In this document: positions 8,669-16,869 of the stretch, one piece after another
How the letters are laid out: every line of letters begins with the position of its first letter
Numbering within the stretch: position 1 is the first letter of the stretch
Source of the DNA: Streptomyces silaceus
GTDB taxonomy: Bacteria > Actinomycetota > Actinomycetes > Streptomycetales > Streptomycetaceae
Assembly (NCBI RefSeq): GCF_001419745.1
Contig: NZ_LIRJ01000135.1
Span: 1 to 41,917 of the forward strand
Length of the DNA stretch: 41,917 nt
Direction: 5' to 3'
Notes under the pieces: model-generated
The model's database searches: none
Told to the model about the DNA's origin: nothing
What the model saw: only the letters and a program-made list of their open reading frames with translations
Translations under genes and position numbers: made by a program

Positions 8669-10852
8669 GTGAAGCAAGTTGTACAGAACTACAAGAGCGG
8701 CGAGCTGGCGGTGCTCGACGTGCCGGTACCGGGGTGCAAGCCGGGGGGTGTGCTGGTCCGCAGCGCCTACTCGCTGATCTCCACGGGCACGGAGCTCATG
8801 AAGGTGTCCGAGGCCGGCATGTCGATGCTGGGCAAGGCCCGCTCCCGCCCCGACCAGGTGGCCAAGGTCATGCAGAGCGTGGCCACCAACGGGGTGCCCG
8901 CCACCTACCGCAAGGTCATGGGCAAGCTGGACTCCTACACGCCGCTCGGCTACTCGCTGTGCGGGGTGGTCGAGCAGGTCGGCGCCGGGGTCGACGACGT
9001 GAAGGTCGGCGACCTCGTGGCCTGCGCGGGCAACGAGCACGCGCTGCACGCCGAGCTCAACTGGGTGCCGAAGAACCTCTACACCCCGGTGCCGGAAGGC
9101 CTCGCGCCGCGGCACGCGGCCTTCGGCACCGTCGGGTCGATCGCGATGCAGGGCGTCCGCCAGGGCGGGCCGCAGCTCGGCGAGGTCGCCCTGGTCATCG
9201 GTCTCGGCCTGATCGGGCAGCTCGTCGTGCAGCTCCTCTCCGCCGCGGGAGTCCGCGTCGTCGGGGCCGACCCCGACCCGGTGCGCTGCGAGCTGGCCGA
9301 GAGCCTGGGCGCCGCGGCCTGCGGCGATCCCGCCTCCGCGGCCGTGGAGGCCGCCGTCGCCGAACTCACCGGCGGTCACGGCGTGGACCAGGTGTACCTG
9401 GCCGCCGGCGGCGGCAGCAACCAGCCCGTCGAGCTCGCCGCCCGGCTCTGCCGGGACCGCGGCAGGGTCGTCGACATCGGCAAGTGCCGTCTGGACCTGC
9501 CGTGGAACGCGTACTACGAGAAGGAGCTCGACGTCCGGTTCTCCCGGTCGTACGGCCCAGGGCGTTACGACCCGGAGTACGAACTGGAGGGCCGCGACTA
9601 CCCGATCGGGTACGTGCGCTGGACCGAGCGCCGCAACCTGGCGTGCTTCCTCGATCTGGCCGCCCGAGGGAACGTCGACGTGGAGCCGCTGATCTCCCAC
9701 GTCGCCGACTTCGACGATGCCGTCGACACGTACCAGCGCCTGAAGGACGGCGACCTGAAGGCCGTGGCCGTGCTGTTCCGCTACCCCGCGCCCACGGCGG
9801 AAGCGGAAGCGGAAACGGAGGCTCCGTCGGTGGCCGTGCCCGCTGTCGACGTGCGGCGGCGCCCGGCCCGGCCCGTCAAGGCACCGGTGCGCCTCGCGTT
9901 CGTCGGCGCGGGCAACTACGCGACGTCGATGCTGCTGCCGCACCTGGCGCAGCGCGACGGCGTCACGCTGTCGACCGTCGTCACCACCACGGCGCTCTCC
10001 GCGGCCAACGCGAAGCGCAAGTTCGGCTTCGACGAGGCGACCACCGACCTCGACGCCGTGCTCGGCGACGACTCCATCGACGCCGTGTTCGTGGTCACCC
10101 GGCACAGCTCGCACGCCGACCTCACGCGCAAGGCGCTCCTCGCCGGCAAGACGGTGTTCGTGGAGAAGCCCCTGGCGCTGAGCGAGGACGAGCTGGCCGG
10201 TGTGCTCGCGGCGGTGGAGGAGTCCGGCAACGACCGGCTGCAGGTGGGCTTCAACCGCCGCTTCTCGCCGCTGCTCCAGGAGGCCAGGAAGCGGTTCGGC
10301 ACCCGGACCGGTCCGGCGCACCTGCGCTACCTGGTCAACGCGGGCCGGCTCCAGCACGGCAGCTGGTACCTCCAACAGGGCACCGAGGGCTCGCGGTTCG
10401 CCGGTGAGGGCGGCCACTTCATCGACACGGCGAGCTGGCTCCTGGGCGCCGACCCGGTCTCGGTGTACTCGGTCGCCACGTCCGGCAACGAGGACCTCCA
10501 GGTCGTGCTGCGCTACCCGGACGGCTCCACCGCCACCATCAGCTACGTGACCACCGGCCCGGCCGCCTTCCCCAAGGAGACGCTGGACCTGGTCGCGGAC
10601 GGGCGTGCGCTGCGGCTCGACGACTTCGTCCGCGCCTCGGTCTACGGCCCCAAGAAGTGGATCAGTTCGCGGCTGCCCAAGGCCCGGGACAAGGGCCAGA
10701 ACGCCGAACTGGCCGCGTTCGTCAAGGCCGTGCGGACCGGCGGGCCGATGCCGGTGCCGCTCGACTCGCTGGTCGCCACCACGGCGGCCACCCTCGCCGT
10801 GCAGGCCGGTCTCGCCGGCGGCGCGCCGGTGACGTTGGCGAGGACGCGATGA
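8669..10852 (+). CDS. Bi-domain oxidoreductase: zinc-type dehydrogenase fused to Gfo/Idh/MocA dehydrogenase
   Basis: A 727-residue fusion. Residues 1 to about 372 are a medium-chain dehydrogenase with a Rossmann GLGLIG at 178-183. The position that normally carries the catalytic-zinc cysteine reads LISTGTELMK, so zinc is probably absent there. An Ala/Glu/Pro/Arg-rich linker (about 373-405) leads to a Gfo/Idh/MocA domain with VGAGNYA at 412-418 and the EKP motif at 499-501. Such fusions are common in capsule and O-antigen clusters, often next to heparinase II/III-like genes as here, but their substrates are not established; oxidation and reduction of an NDP-sugar or glycoside is inferred. The GTG start at 8669 follows GAGGAG (8658-8663). 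The frame is open far upstream, but that part overlaps the previous gene. The stop overlaps the next ATG. Confidence 0.87.
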   Translation: MKQVVQNYKSGELAVLDVPVPGCKPGGVLVRSAYSLISTGTELMKVSEAGMSMLGKARSRPDQVAKVMQSVATNGVPATYRKVMGKLDSYTPLGYSLCGVVEQVGAGVDDVKVGDLVACAGNEHALHAELNWVPKNLYTPVPEGLAPRHAAFGTVGSIAMQGVRQGGPQLGEVALVIGLGLIGQLVVQLLSAAGVRVVGADPDPVRCELAESLGAAACGDPASAAVEAAVAELTGGHGVDQVYLAAGGGSNQPVELAARLCRDRGRVVDIGKCRLDLPWNAYYEKELDVRFSRSYGPGRYDPEYELEGRDYPIGYVRWTERRNLACFLDLAARGNVDVEPLISHVADFDDAVDTYQRLKDGDLKAVAVLFRYPAPTAEAEAETEAPSVAVPAVDVRRRPARPVKAPVRLAFVGAGNYATSMLLPHLAQRDGVTLSTVVTTTALSAANAKRKFGFDEATTDLDAVLGDDSIDAVFVVTRHSSHADLTRKALLAGKTVFVEKPLALSEDELAGVLAAVEESGNDRLQVGFNRRFSPLLQEARKRFGTRTGPAHLRYLVNAGRLQHGSWYLQQGTEGSRFAGEGGHFIDTASWLLGADPVSVYSVATSGNEDLQVVLRYPDGSTATISYVTTGPAAFPKETLDLVADGRALRLDDFVRASVYGPKKWISSRLPKARDKGQNAELAAFVKAVRTGGPMPVPLDSLVATTAATLAVQAGLAGGAPVTLARTR

Positions 10853-12816
10853 CGATGAGCGCGGGCTGGTACCTCCGGCGGCTGTCCCGGATGGGGCCGC
10901 GGGAGGTCGGCGGCCGGGTGGGCGACGCGGTGCGCAGGCGGCGGTGGCGGTCGGCCCGGCCGGACTGCCCGAGCGTGACCGGCGCCCGGTTCACCGCGGT
11001 CCTGCCCGCGGGGACGATCGCCGCGATACCGCCGGACGCCGCGAAGCGTCTCGTCGCCGAGGCGGACCGCCTGATGTACGGGCACGTCGAGTACTTCGGG
11101 GTGGTCCGCGACGACCTGGCCGACCCGGACTGGTGGTCCGACCCGAAGACCGGGCGCCGGGCTCCCTGGGGATACGCCTTCGACGTGCCGTACCGCAACG
11201 AGGACGCGGTCGGGGACATCAAGCAGATCTGGGAGCTGTCCCGGCACCAGTACCTCACCGTGCTCGCCGCCGCCTACGCGGTCACGGGGCACGAGCGGTA
11301 CGCCGAGCGGGTCGCCGAGCACCTGCGGTCCTGGTGGACGGCCAACCCGCCGCTGCGCGGCGTGCACTGGATCAGCGGCATCGAACTGGGCATCCGGCTC
11401 CTCTCGTGGGTGTGGATCCGCCGGCTGCTCGACGGCTGGCAGGGCGCGGCCGACCTGTTCGAGGACAACCCGGTGGCGCTGAACCAGATCTGGCACCACC
11501 AGCGCTGGCTTGCCGCCTTCCCGAGCCGGGGCTCCTCGGCGAACAACCACGTCATCGCGGAGACCGCCGGGCAGTTCGCCGCGGCCTGCGCGTTCGACTG
11601 GTTCCCCTCCTCGGCGCGCTGGCGCGCCGGCGCGCTGCGGTCGCTGGAGCGCAACCTGCGCGGCAACACCTTCCTCTCCGGCCTCAACCGCGAGCTGGCC
11701 ACCGAGTACCACGGACTGGTGCTCGAACTCGGCCTGGCCGCGGTGGCCGAGGCGGACGCCGCCCGTGTGCCGGTCCCCGCGTCGGTCCGCCTGGTCCTGC
11801 TGCGGATGACCGACGCGCTGGCCGCCATGGTGGACAGCCACCTGCGGCCGCCGCGCCAGGGCGACGCCGACGACGGACACGGCCTGGTCGTGGACGGCGC
11901 GGGCACCGACCGCTGGGGCTCGCTCCTCGCCACCGGGGACGCCGTGTTCGGCCGGCTCGCCTGGTGGCCGGAGGCGACCGGCACCGATGTGCGCACCCCG
12001 CTCCTCGCCGCGCTCATCCGCCCGTACGCGAAGGACGGGACCGGACCTGCCGTGTCCCGTCCGGCGAGCCGGCCGGTCCACTTCGCCGACGCGGGCATGA
12101 CGATCCTGCGCGAGGGGGCTCCCTCGGGGGAGATCTGGTGCCGCTGCGACGGCGGTCCGCACGGCTTCCTGTCCATCGCCGCGCACGCCCACGCGGACGC
12201 GCTGTCCCTGGAGGTCCGGCACGACGGGGTCGACGTGCTCGCCGACCCCGGGACGTACTGCTACCACGGGCAGCCCCTGTGGCGGCAGTACTTCCGATCG
12301 ACGCTCGGGCACAACACCCTTGAGCTGGACGGCACTGACCAGTCCGTCTCCGGCGGCCCGTTCCTGTGGACCCGGCACGCCGGCACGCGCGTCCTGGTCG
12401 CGGACACCTCCGACGAGCGGGTGGCCCGCTGGGCCGCCGAGCACGACGGCTACCAGGGGTCCGTGCACCGCCGCCGGGTGGAGCTGACCGCCGCGGACAG
12501 GGAACTGAAGGTGATCGACGAGGTGCGCGGCCCGGCCCGGGACGTACGCCTGGCGTTCCACCTCGGCCCGGAGATCACCGCGGAACTGGAGGGCAACCGG
12601 GCGGTGCTCACCTGGACCCGGGGCGGCGAGGACCGCTCCGCGGTGCTCGACCTGCCCGAGGAGCTGTCCTGGCGTGCGCACCGCGGGGAGAGCGATCCGC
12701 CGCTCGGCTGGTACTCCGCGGGCTTCGGCCGCAAGGAACCCGCCACCACGCTGGTCGGCAGCGGATTCGCGGGCGGCGCGGGGGGATTCACCACCGTACT
12801 CAGGTTCCAGGGTTAG
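10849..12816 (+). CDS. Heparinase II/III-family (alginate-lyase-like) protein
   Basis: A 655-residue protein with the N-terminal extension, all-alpha toroid and C-terminal beta-sandwich order of heparinase II/III family lyases (PL12/15/17/21). Candidate catalytic residues match the family pattern: Asn233-His234 in SSANNHVIAE, Tyr287-His288 in EYHGLVLEL, His446/His448 in HAHAD and Tyr470 in DPGTYCYH. These enzymes cleave uronic-acid-containing polymers by beta-elimination, which fits a uronate-producing cluster. No signal peptide is visible, so a cytoplasmic role or non-classical export must be assumed; a non-lytic biosynthetic role is also possible. The ATG at 10849 overlaps the upstream stop (ATGA); ATG 10855 is an alternative. 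The 9-bp gap to the next gene indicates co-transcription. Confidence 0.82.
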   Translation: MTMSAGWYLRRLSRMGPREVGGRVGDAVRRRRWRSARPDCPSVTGARFTAVLPAGTIAAIPPDAAKRLVAEADRLMYGHVEYFGVVRDDLADPDWWSDPKTGRRAPWGYAFDVPYRNEDAVGDIKQIWELSRHQYLTVLAAAYAVTGHERYAERVAEHLRSWWTANPPLRGVHWISGIELGIRLLSWVWIRRLLDGWQGAADLFEDNPVALNQIWHHQRWLAAFPSRGSSANNHVIAETAGQFAAACAFDWFPSSARWRAGALRSLERNLRGNTFLSGLNRELATEYHGLVLELGLAAVAEADAARVPVPASVRLVLLRMTDALAAMVDSHLRPPRQGDADDGHGLVVDGAGTDRWGSLLATGDAVFGRLAWWPEATGTDVRTPLLAALIRPYAKDGTGPAVSRPASRPVHFADAGMTILREGAPSGEIWCRCDGGPHGFLSIAAHAHADALSLEVRHDGVDVLADPGTYCYHGQPLWRQYFRSTLGHNTLELDGTDQSVSGGPFLWTRHAGTRVLVADTSDERVARWAAEHDGYQGSVHRRRVELTAADRELKVIDEVRGPARDVRLAFHLGPEITAELEGNRAVLTWTRGGEDRSAVLDLPEELSWRAHRGESDPPLGWYSAGFGRKEPATTLVGSGFAGGAGGFTTVLRFQG

Positions 12817-12825
12817 GGAGGACGC

Positions 12826-14367
12826 GTGGGGAACACGTGGCGGAAGCGGGTGTTACCGGCGGCCCCGGTGGCGCTGGTCCTGCTGGCGGCGACCGGCTGT
12901 GTGAACGGCGGCGCGTCGGACGCCCCGGCGGGCGCGCCGGCCGAGGCGCGGTCCACGTCCGTGGCCAAGGTGTGCGCCAAGCCCGAGCGCGGGCCGGAGA
13001 AGGCGCCGGAGGGCGCGGTGACGGTCGACCCCGGGAAGGTCGGTGACCTGGCCGCGAAGACCAGGAGCAACCCCGCGCACACCACGTTCTGGCTGCGTCC
13101 GGGCAAGCACAGGCTCGATCCCGACCGCTACGCCCAGGTCATCCCCAAGAAGGGCAACCGCTACCTCGGCGCGCCGGGCGCGGTGCTGGACGGCCGGAAG
13201 GTCAACCAGTACGCGTTCGGCGGCAGCGCCCGCGACGTCACCATCCGCCATCTGACCGTGCAGCGCTTCGTGGCGCCCCAGGACCAGGGCGTGGTCAACC
13301 ACGACTCGGCCGACGGCTGGGTGATCGAGCACGCGACGATCCAGAACAACTCCGGCGCCGGGCTGATGGCCGGGGCCCGCCAGCAGGTCCGCGCCAACTG
13401 CCTGCGCAAGAACGGCCAGTACGGCCTGAACGCGTACAAGCCCAAGGGCGTCATCAGCCGTCTGGTCGTCGAGGGCAACGAGATCGTCGGCAACAACACC
13501 GACGACTGGGAGCGGCGGCGGAAGGGCTGCGGCTGCACCGGAGGCGTGAAGTTCTGGGCCGTCGACGGCGCCGACGTCCGCGACAACTGGGTGCACGACA
13601 ACCGCGGCACCGGGCTGTGGGCGGACACCAACAACAACGACTTCCGCATCGAGAAGAACGTGATCGAGTCCAACGACGGCGCGGCCCTGATCTACGAGAC
13701 CAGCTACAACGCGGTCATCCGCAAGAACACGATCCGGCGCAACAACTGGGTCGAGGGCCGCAGGTACGCCGAGCGCGGCGACAACTTCCCGTTCGCGACC
13801 GTCTACGTCTCCGAGTCCGGCGGCGAACCGCGCATACACGCCCGTACCAAGAAGATCGAGATCTACCGGAACGTGCTGGAGGACAACTGGTCGGGGATCA
13901 CCCTGTGGGAGAACGCCGACCGGTTCTGCAACAGCCCGGCCAACACCTCGTCCGGTGACTGCACCCTGCTGGTGAAGGACACCGACCGCTGCGCGAAGCC
14001 GGCGATCTCCACCGCGCCGCTGTACTCCGACTGCCGGTGGAAGACCCAGCGGGTGGACATCCACGACAACCGCTTCGTCCTGGACAAGTCCGTCGTCGAC
14101 TGCACGGCGAAGTGCGACCGCATGGCGGTGCTCGCCAACTACGGCACCTATCCGAACTGGTCGCCGTACAAGGGCGAACGGGTGGCCGAGGCGATCACCC
14201 GCGAGCAGCACAACCGCTGGTACGACAACTCCTACGTCGGACCCTGGAAGTTCGTGGCCCACGACCCGAGCCGGGTGCTCGACTTCGGGCAGTGGCAGGG
14301 CGCGCCGTACCGGCAGGACAAGAACAGCACCTTCCGCGCGCGGGGCGGTGGCCGCGATGGGCAATGA
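12826..14367 (+). CDS. Right-handed parallel beta-helix lipoprotein
   Basis: A 513-residue exported protein. A basic N-terminus, hydrophobic core and lipobox LLAATGC (Cys at about residue 25) predict a lipoprotein anchored outside the membrane. The body shows many beta-helix rungs with Asn- and Gly-rich turns, for example VEGNEIVGNN, VHDNRGTGLW and IEKNVIESNDG, as in pectate-lyase-like and mannuronan-epimerase folds. The DPHD catalytic motif of AlgG/AlgE C5-epimerases is not present: the nearest place reads YGLNAYKPKG. The C-terminal third has several cysteines that could form disulfides. A role in binding, cleaving or modifying the exported polymer is inferred from position. GTG start at 12826 with GGGAGG just upstream. 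Leu10 is a TTA codon. Confidence 0.8.
   Translation: MGNTWRKRVLPAAPVALVLLAATGCVNGGASDAPAGAPAEARSTSVAKVCAKPERGPEKAPEGAVTVDPGKVGDLAAKTRSNPAHTTFWLRPGKHRLDPDRYAQVIPKKGNRYLGAPGAVLDGRKVNQYAFGGSARDVTIRHLTVQRFVAPQDQGVVNHDSADGWVIEHATIQNNSGAGLMAGARQQVRANCLRKNGQYGLNAYKPKGVISRLVVEGNEIVGNNTDDWERRRKGCGCTGGVKFWAVDGADVRDNWVHDNRGTGLWADTNNNDFRIEKNVIESNDGAALIYETSYNAVIRKNTIRRNNWVEGRRYAERGDNFPFATVYVSESGGEPRIHARTKKIEIYRNVLEDNWSGITLWENADRFCNSPANTSSGDCTLLVKDTDRCAKPAISTAPLYSDCRWKTQRVDIHDNRFVLDKSVVDCTAKCDRMAVLANYGTYPNWSPYKGERVAEAITREQHNRWYDNSYVGPWKFVAHDPSRVLDFGQWQGAPYRQDKNSTFRARGGGRDGQ
12853..12855 (+). other. TTA leucine codon near the 5' end of the beta-helix lipoprotein gene
   Basis: Codon 10 of the gene at 12826 (context Arg-Val-Leu-Pro). 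An early TTA is the usual position in bldA-dependent Streptomyces genes. It is the second TTA in the same operon. Confidence 0.9.
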
Positions 14368-15592
14368 CACCCCGAAGGCCGTCGGGATCGTCTGGGGGCT
14401 GCTGATCCTCAACACCCTCGGCTCCGCGGGGGCGAAGACCATCGTCCCGCTGCCGCGCTCCCTCATCCAGATGGTCACCATGGGCTCGCTGGTCGCCGCG
14501 TTCGCGCTGGCGCTGGCGCTCAATCTCCGGGTGCGCATCAGGCCGAGCGCCTTCCTGCTGCTGCTCACCCTGCTGCTCGTGCCGAGCGTGATCTCCAGCG
14601 CGAACCTGGAGTCCGGGTTCGGCGCGCTGTTCCGGTGCGGCAGGCTGGCTCTCTTCGTCGGCACGCTGTGGCTGCTCAGCCGCTGGTGGGACGGCGGCAC
14701 GACGTTCGTACGGCACCACATCCGGATGTATTTCGCGGTGCTCGTCTCGGTGGCCGCGGGCGCGGCCATCTCACCGGGCGCGGCCCTGCCCGAGCTCTAC
14801 GGCGGGCGGCTGGTCGGCGCGCTGTGGCCGCTCACCCCGCCGCAGATCGGCCAGTACGCCGCGGTGATCATCGGGCTCACGGTGCTGCTGCTCCTGGGCG
14901 GCAGGACCGACCGGGCCAGCGCGGCCTTCGTCGTCGTGCCGTCCGTCGTGCTGCTCGCGATGACCCATACCCGTACGGCCACGCTCGGTCTGCTCATCGG
15001 CCTCGCGCTGGCGATCGGCTCGCTCGTCCTGACCAGCGCCGCCGCCCGCCGGTTCTTCCTGTGGACGGTGGTGTCCGCCACGGTGATCGCGGTGGGCTTC
15101 ACCTCCGCGCTGCAGACGTGGTTCCTGCGCGGACAGACCCAGGAGAACTTCTCCAACCTCACCGGCCGGGCCAAGGTCTGGGACGCCCTCCTCGCGGCTC
15201 CCCGGTCGACCGGGGAGCAGTTGTTCGGTGCGGGCCTGGGCGACAAGTCGTTCGACGGGCTGCCGATCGACAACAGCTGGCTGGCCGTCTACCAGGAACA
15301 GGGCCTGATCGGCGTCATCCTGGTGGGGGCGATGATCGCCGTCCTCGCCGGCGTCGCCCTGCTGCGGCCGCCGTCACTCGCGAGGGCCTGCGCGATCTTC
15401 CTGATCAGCTACTGCGCGATCGCCTCGTACACCGAGGCGGGCCTCGGCGACGCCTCGCCGTACCTGCTGCACCTGACCGTGGCCGCCTCGCTGCTCGCGG
15501 CACCCGCACCCGCCGAGGTCACCCAGCTGCCGACGCCCGCGGCGCCTCGACGGCACGTCCCGAGCTGGGCCCGACGATCGGAGGTGAGCTGA
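14357..15592 (+). CDS. O-antigen ligase/polymerase family (Wzy-like) membrane protein
   Basis: A 411-residue polytopic membrane protein with about ten or eleven hydrophobic segments. The long extracytoplasmic loop in the C-terminal half (about residues 255-315) and the segment with THTRTATLGLLIG are typical of the Wzy_C/O-antigen ligase superfamily. In a Wzx/Wzy pathway this protein polymerises lipid-linked repeat units on the outer face of the membrane. Start choice: ATG 14357 overlaps the preceding gene by 11 bp and has a purine-rich GGCGGTGG upstream; GTG 14348 in the same frame would add three residues. The next gene begins 2 bp after the stop. Polymerase rather than ligase is preferred because this is the only such gene in a cluster that also has a flippase and chain-length proteins. 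Confidence 0.82.
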   Translation: MGNDTPKAVGIVWGLLILNTLGSAGAKTIVPLPRSLIQMVTMGSLVAAFALALALNLRVRIRPSAFLLLLTLLLVPSVISSANLESGFGALFRCGRLALFVGTLWLLSRWWDGGTTFVRHHIRMYFAVLVSVAAGAAISPGAALPELYGGRLVGALWPLTPPQIGQYAAVIIGLTVLLLLGGRTDRASAAFVVVPSVVLLAMTHTRTATLGLLIGLALAIGSLVLTSAAARRFFLWTVVSATVIAVGFTSALQTWFLRGQTQENFSNLTGRAKVWDALLAAPRSTGEQLFGAGLGDKSFDGLPIDNSWLAVYQEQGLIGVILVGAMIAVLAGVALLRPPSLARACAIFLISYCAIASYTEAGLGDASPYLLHLTVAASLLAAPAPAEVTQLPTPAAPRRHVPSWARRSEVS

Positions 15593-15594
15593 GC

Positions 15595-16869
15595 ATGCGC
15601 GTCCTCGTGGTGCACAACCGCTACGCGTCGGCCCAGCCGAGCGGGGAGAACAAGGTCGTCGACCAGGAGGTGGAGCTGCTGCGCGCGGCCGGCCACCAGG
15701 TCGACCTGTTCGAGCGGCGCAGCGACGACATCGCCGCCATGTCCCTGCCGGCCAAGGCCGCGGTGCCGCTGCTCGTGCCGTGGAACCCGGGGGTCCGCAC
15801 GGAGCTGGCCGCCCGGCTGCGCGCCGAGCGGCCGGACGTGGTCCACGTCCACAACGTCTTCCCGCTCCTGTCGCCCGCGGTCATCGCGGCCTGCGCCGAC
15901 GCCGGCGTGCCCGCCGTCGCCACGCTGCACAACTACACCCAGATCTGTCCACCCGGCACGCTCCAGCGGGACGGCAAGCCGTGCACCGAGTGCGTCGGCG
16001 CCACACCGCTGCCCGCCGTCCGGCACGGCTGCTACCGCGACTCGCGGCTCGCGACGGTGCCGCTCGCGGTCAGCCTGTCGGTCAACCGGCGGCGCTGGTG
16101 GTCCGGCGTGGAGCGGTTCTTCTGCATCTCGGCGGCGCAGCGCGACGTCCTGGTGCGGGCCGGCATGCCGGCCGAACGCCTCGCGGTGAAGCACAACTTC
16201 GTGCCCGACCCGGACGCCCGCAGGTCGGGCGCCGGCGAGCACGTGCTCTACCTCGGCCGGCTCGCGGAGGCGAAGGGCGTGCGGCTGCTCATGGCCGCGT
16301 GGGACGAGATCACCGCGAGCGGCGGCGTGGGCGTACCGCTCGTGATCGCCGGCACGGGGCCGCTGGAGCAGGAGGTGACCGCCTGGGCGGCGGGCCGCGA
16401 CGACGTGCGATACCTGGGCCTGTGCGACACCGCCCGGTGCCGGCGGGCCATCGCGGGATCGGTCGCCGTGGTCGCGCCCTCGACGTGGCTTGAGGCCTTC
16501 GGCCTGGTGGTCGTGGAGGCGATGGCGGCCGGGGTCCCGACCGTCGCCGCCGGTCACGGCGCCTTCGTCGAACTCGTCGAGGACGACGTGACCGGGCTGC
16601 TGCACCGGCCCGGCGACAGCGCCTCGCTCGCGTCCCGCATCCGCCGGATCACGGCCGATCCGGGGCGCAACCAGGAGATGGGCCGGGCGGCCCGGCGCCG
16701 GTACGAGCAGGGCTTCAGCCCGGCCGTCGGCCTGGAGCGCCTGGTGGAGGGGTACCGCACCGCGATCGCGGTGCGGTCCGGCGGCGGAGACAGCGCGCCG
16801 CCGACAGGAAATGGAAACACAGGCTCGCGGCGGGGGGCCCGCGCGAGCAGGGATGGGGGCAGGAAATGA
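15595..16869 (+). CDS. GT4-family glycosyltransferase
   Basis: A 424-residue GT-B glycosyltransferase. The N-terminal domain starts VLVVHNRYASAQPSGENKVV and contains VVHVHNVFPLLSP and TLHNYTQICPPGTL; a small cysteine set follows (CPPGTL and CTECVG, about residues 118-133), seen in a subgroup of GT4 enzymes. The C-terminal donor domain has LYLGRLAEAKGVRLL and STWLEAFGLVVVEAMAAGVP with the E-x7-E type donor motif. A disordered basic tail rich in Gly, Ser and Arg ends the chain. ATG 15595 has GGAGGTGA about 7 nt upstream. The ATGA overlap at 16866-16869 couples it to the methyltransferase. It probably adds the second or third sugar of the repeat unit. Confidence 0.9.
   Translation: MRVLVVHNRYASAQPSGENKVVDQEVELLRAAGHQVDLFERRSDDIAAMSLPAKAAVPLLVPWNPGVRTELAARLRAERPDVVHVHNVFPLLSPAVIAACADAGVPAVATLHNYTQICPPGTLQRDGKPCTECVGATPLPAVRHGCYRDSRLATVPLAVSLSVNRRRWWSGVERFFCISAAQRDVLVRAGMPAERLAVKHNFVPDPDARRSGAGEHVLYLGRLAEAKGVRLLMAAWDEITASGGVGVPLVIAGTGPLEQEVTAWAAGRDDVRYLGLCDTARCRRAIAGSVAVVAPSTWLEAFGLVVVEAMAAGVPTVAAGHGAFVELVEDDVTGLLHRPGDSASLASRIRRITADPGRNQEMGRAARRRYEQGFSPAVGLERLVEGYRTAIAVRSGGGDSAPPTGNGNTGSRRGARASRDGGRK

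Noticed and set aside
8648..10417. A 589-codon - strand frame opposite the fused oxidoreductase
   Set aside because: Shadow of a well-supported gene; no ribosome binding site or recognisable domain.
12826..14367. Mannuronan C5-epimerase (AlgG/AlgE) assignment for the beta-helix protein
   Set aside because: The DPHD active-site motif is absent; only the fold pattern agrees.
12853..14769. A 638-codon open frame on the - strand opposite the beta-helix and polymerase genes
   Set aside because: It mirrors real + strand genes in GC-rich DNA, has Arg/Val/His-biased composition and no family motif.
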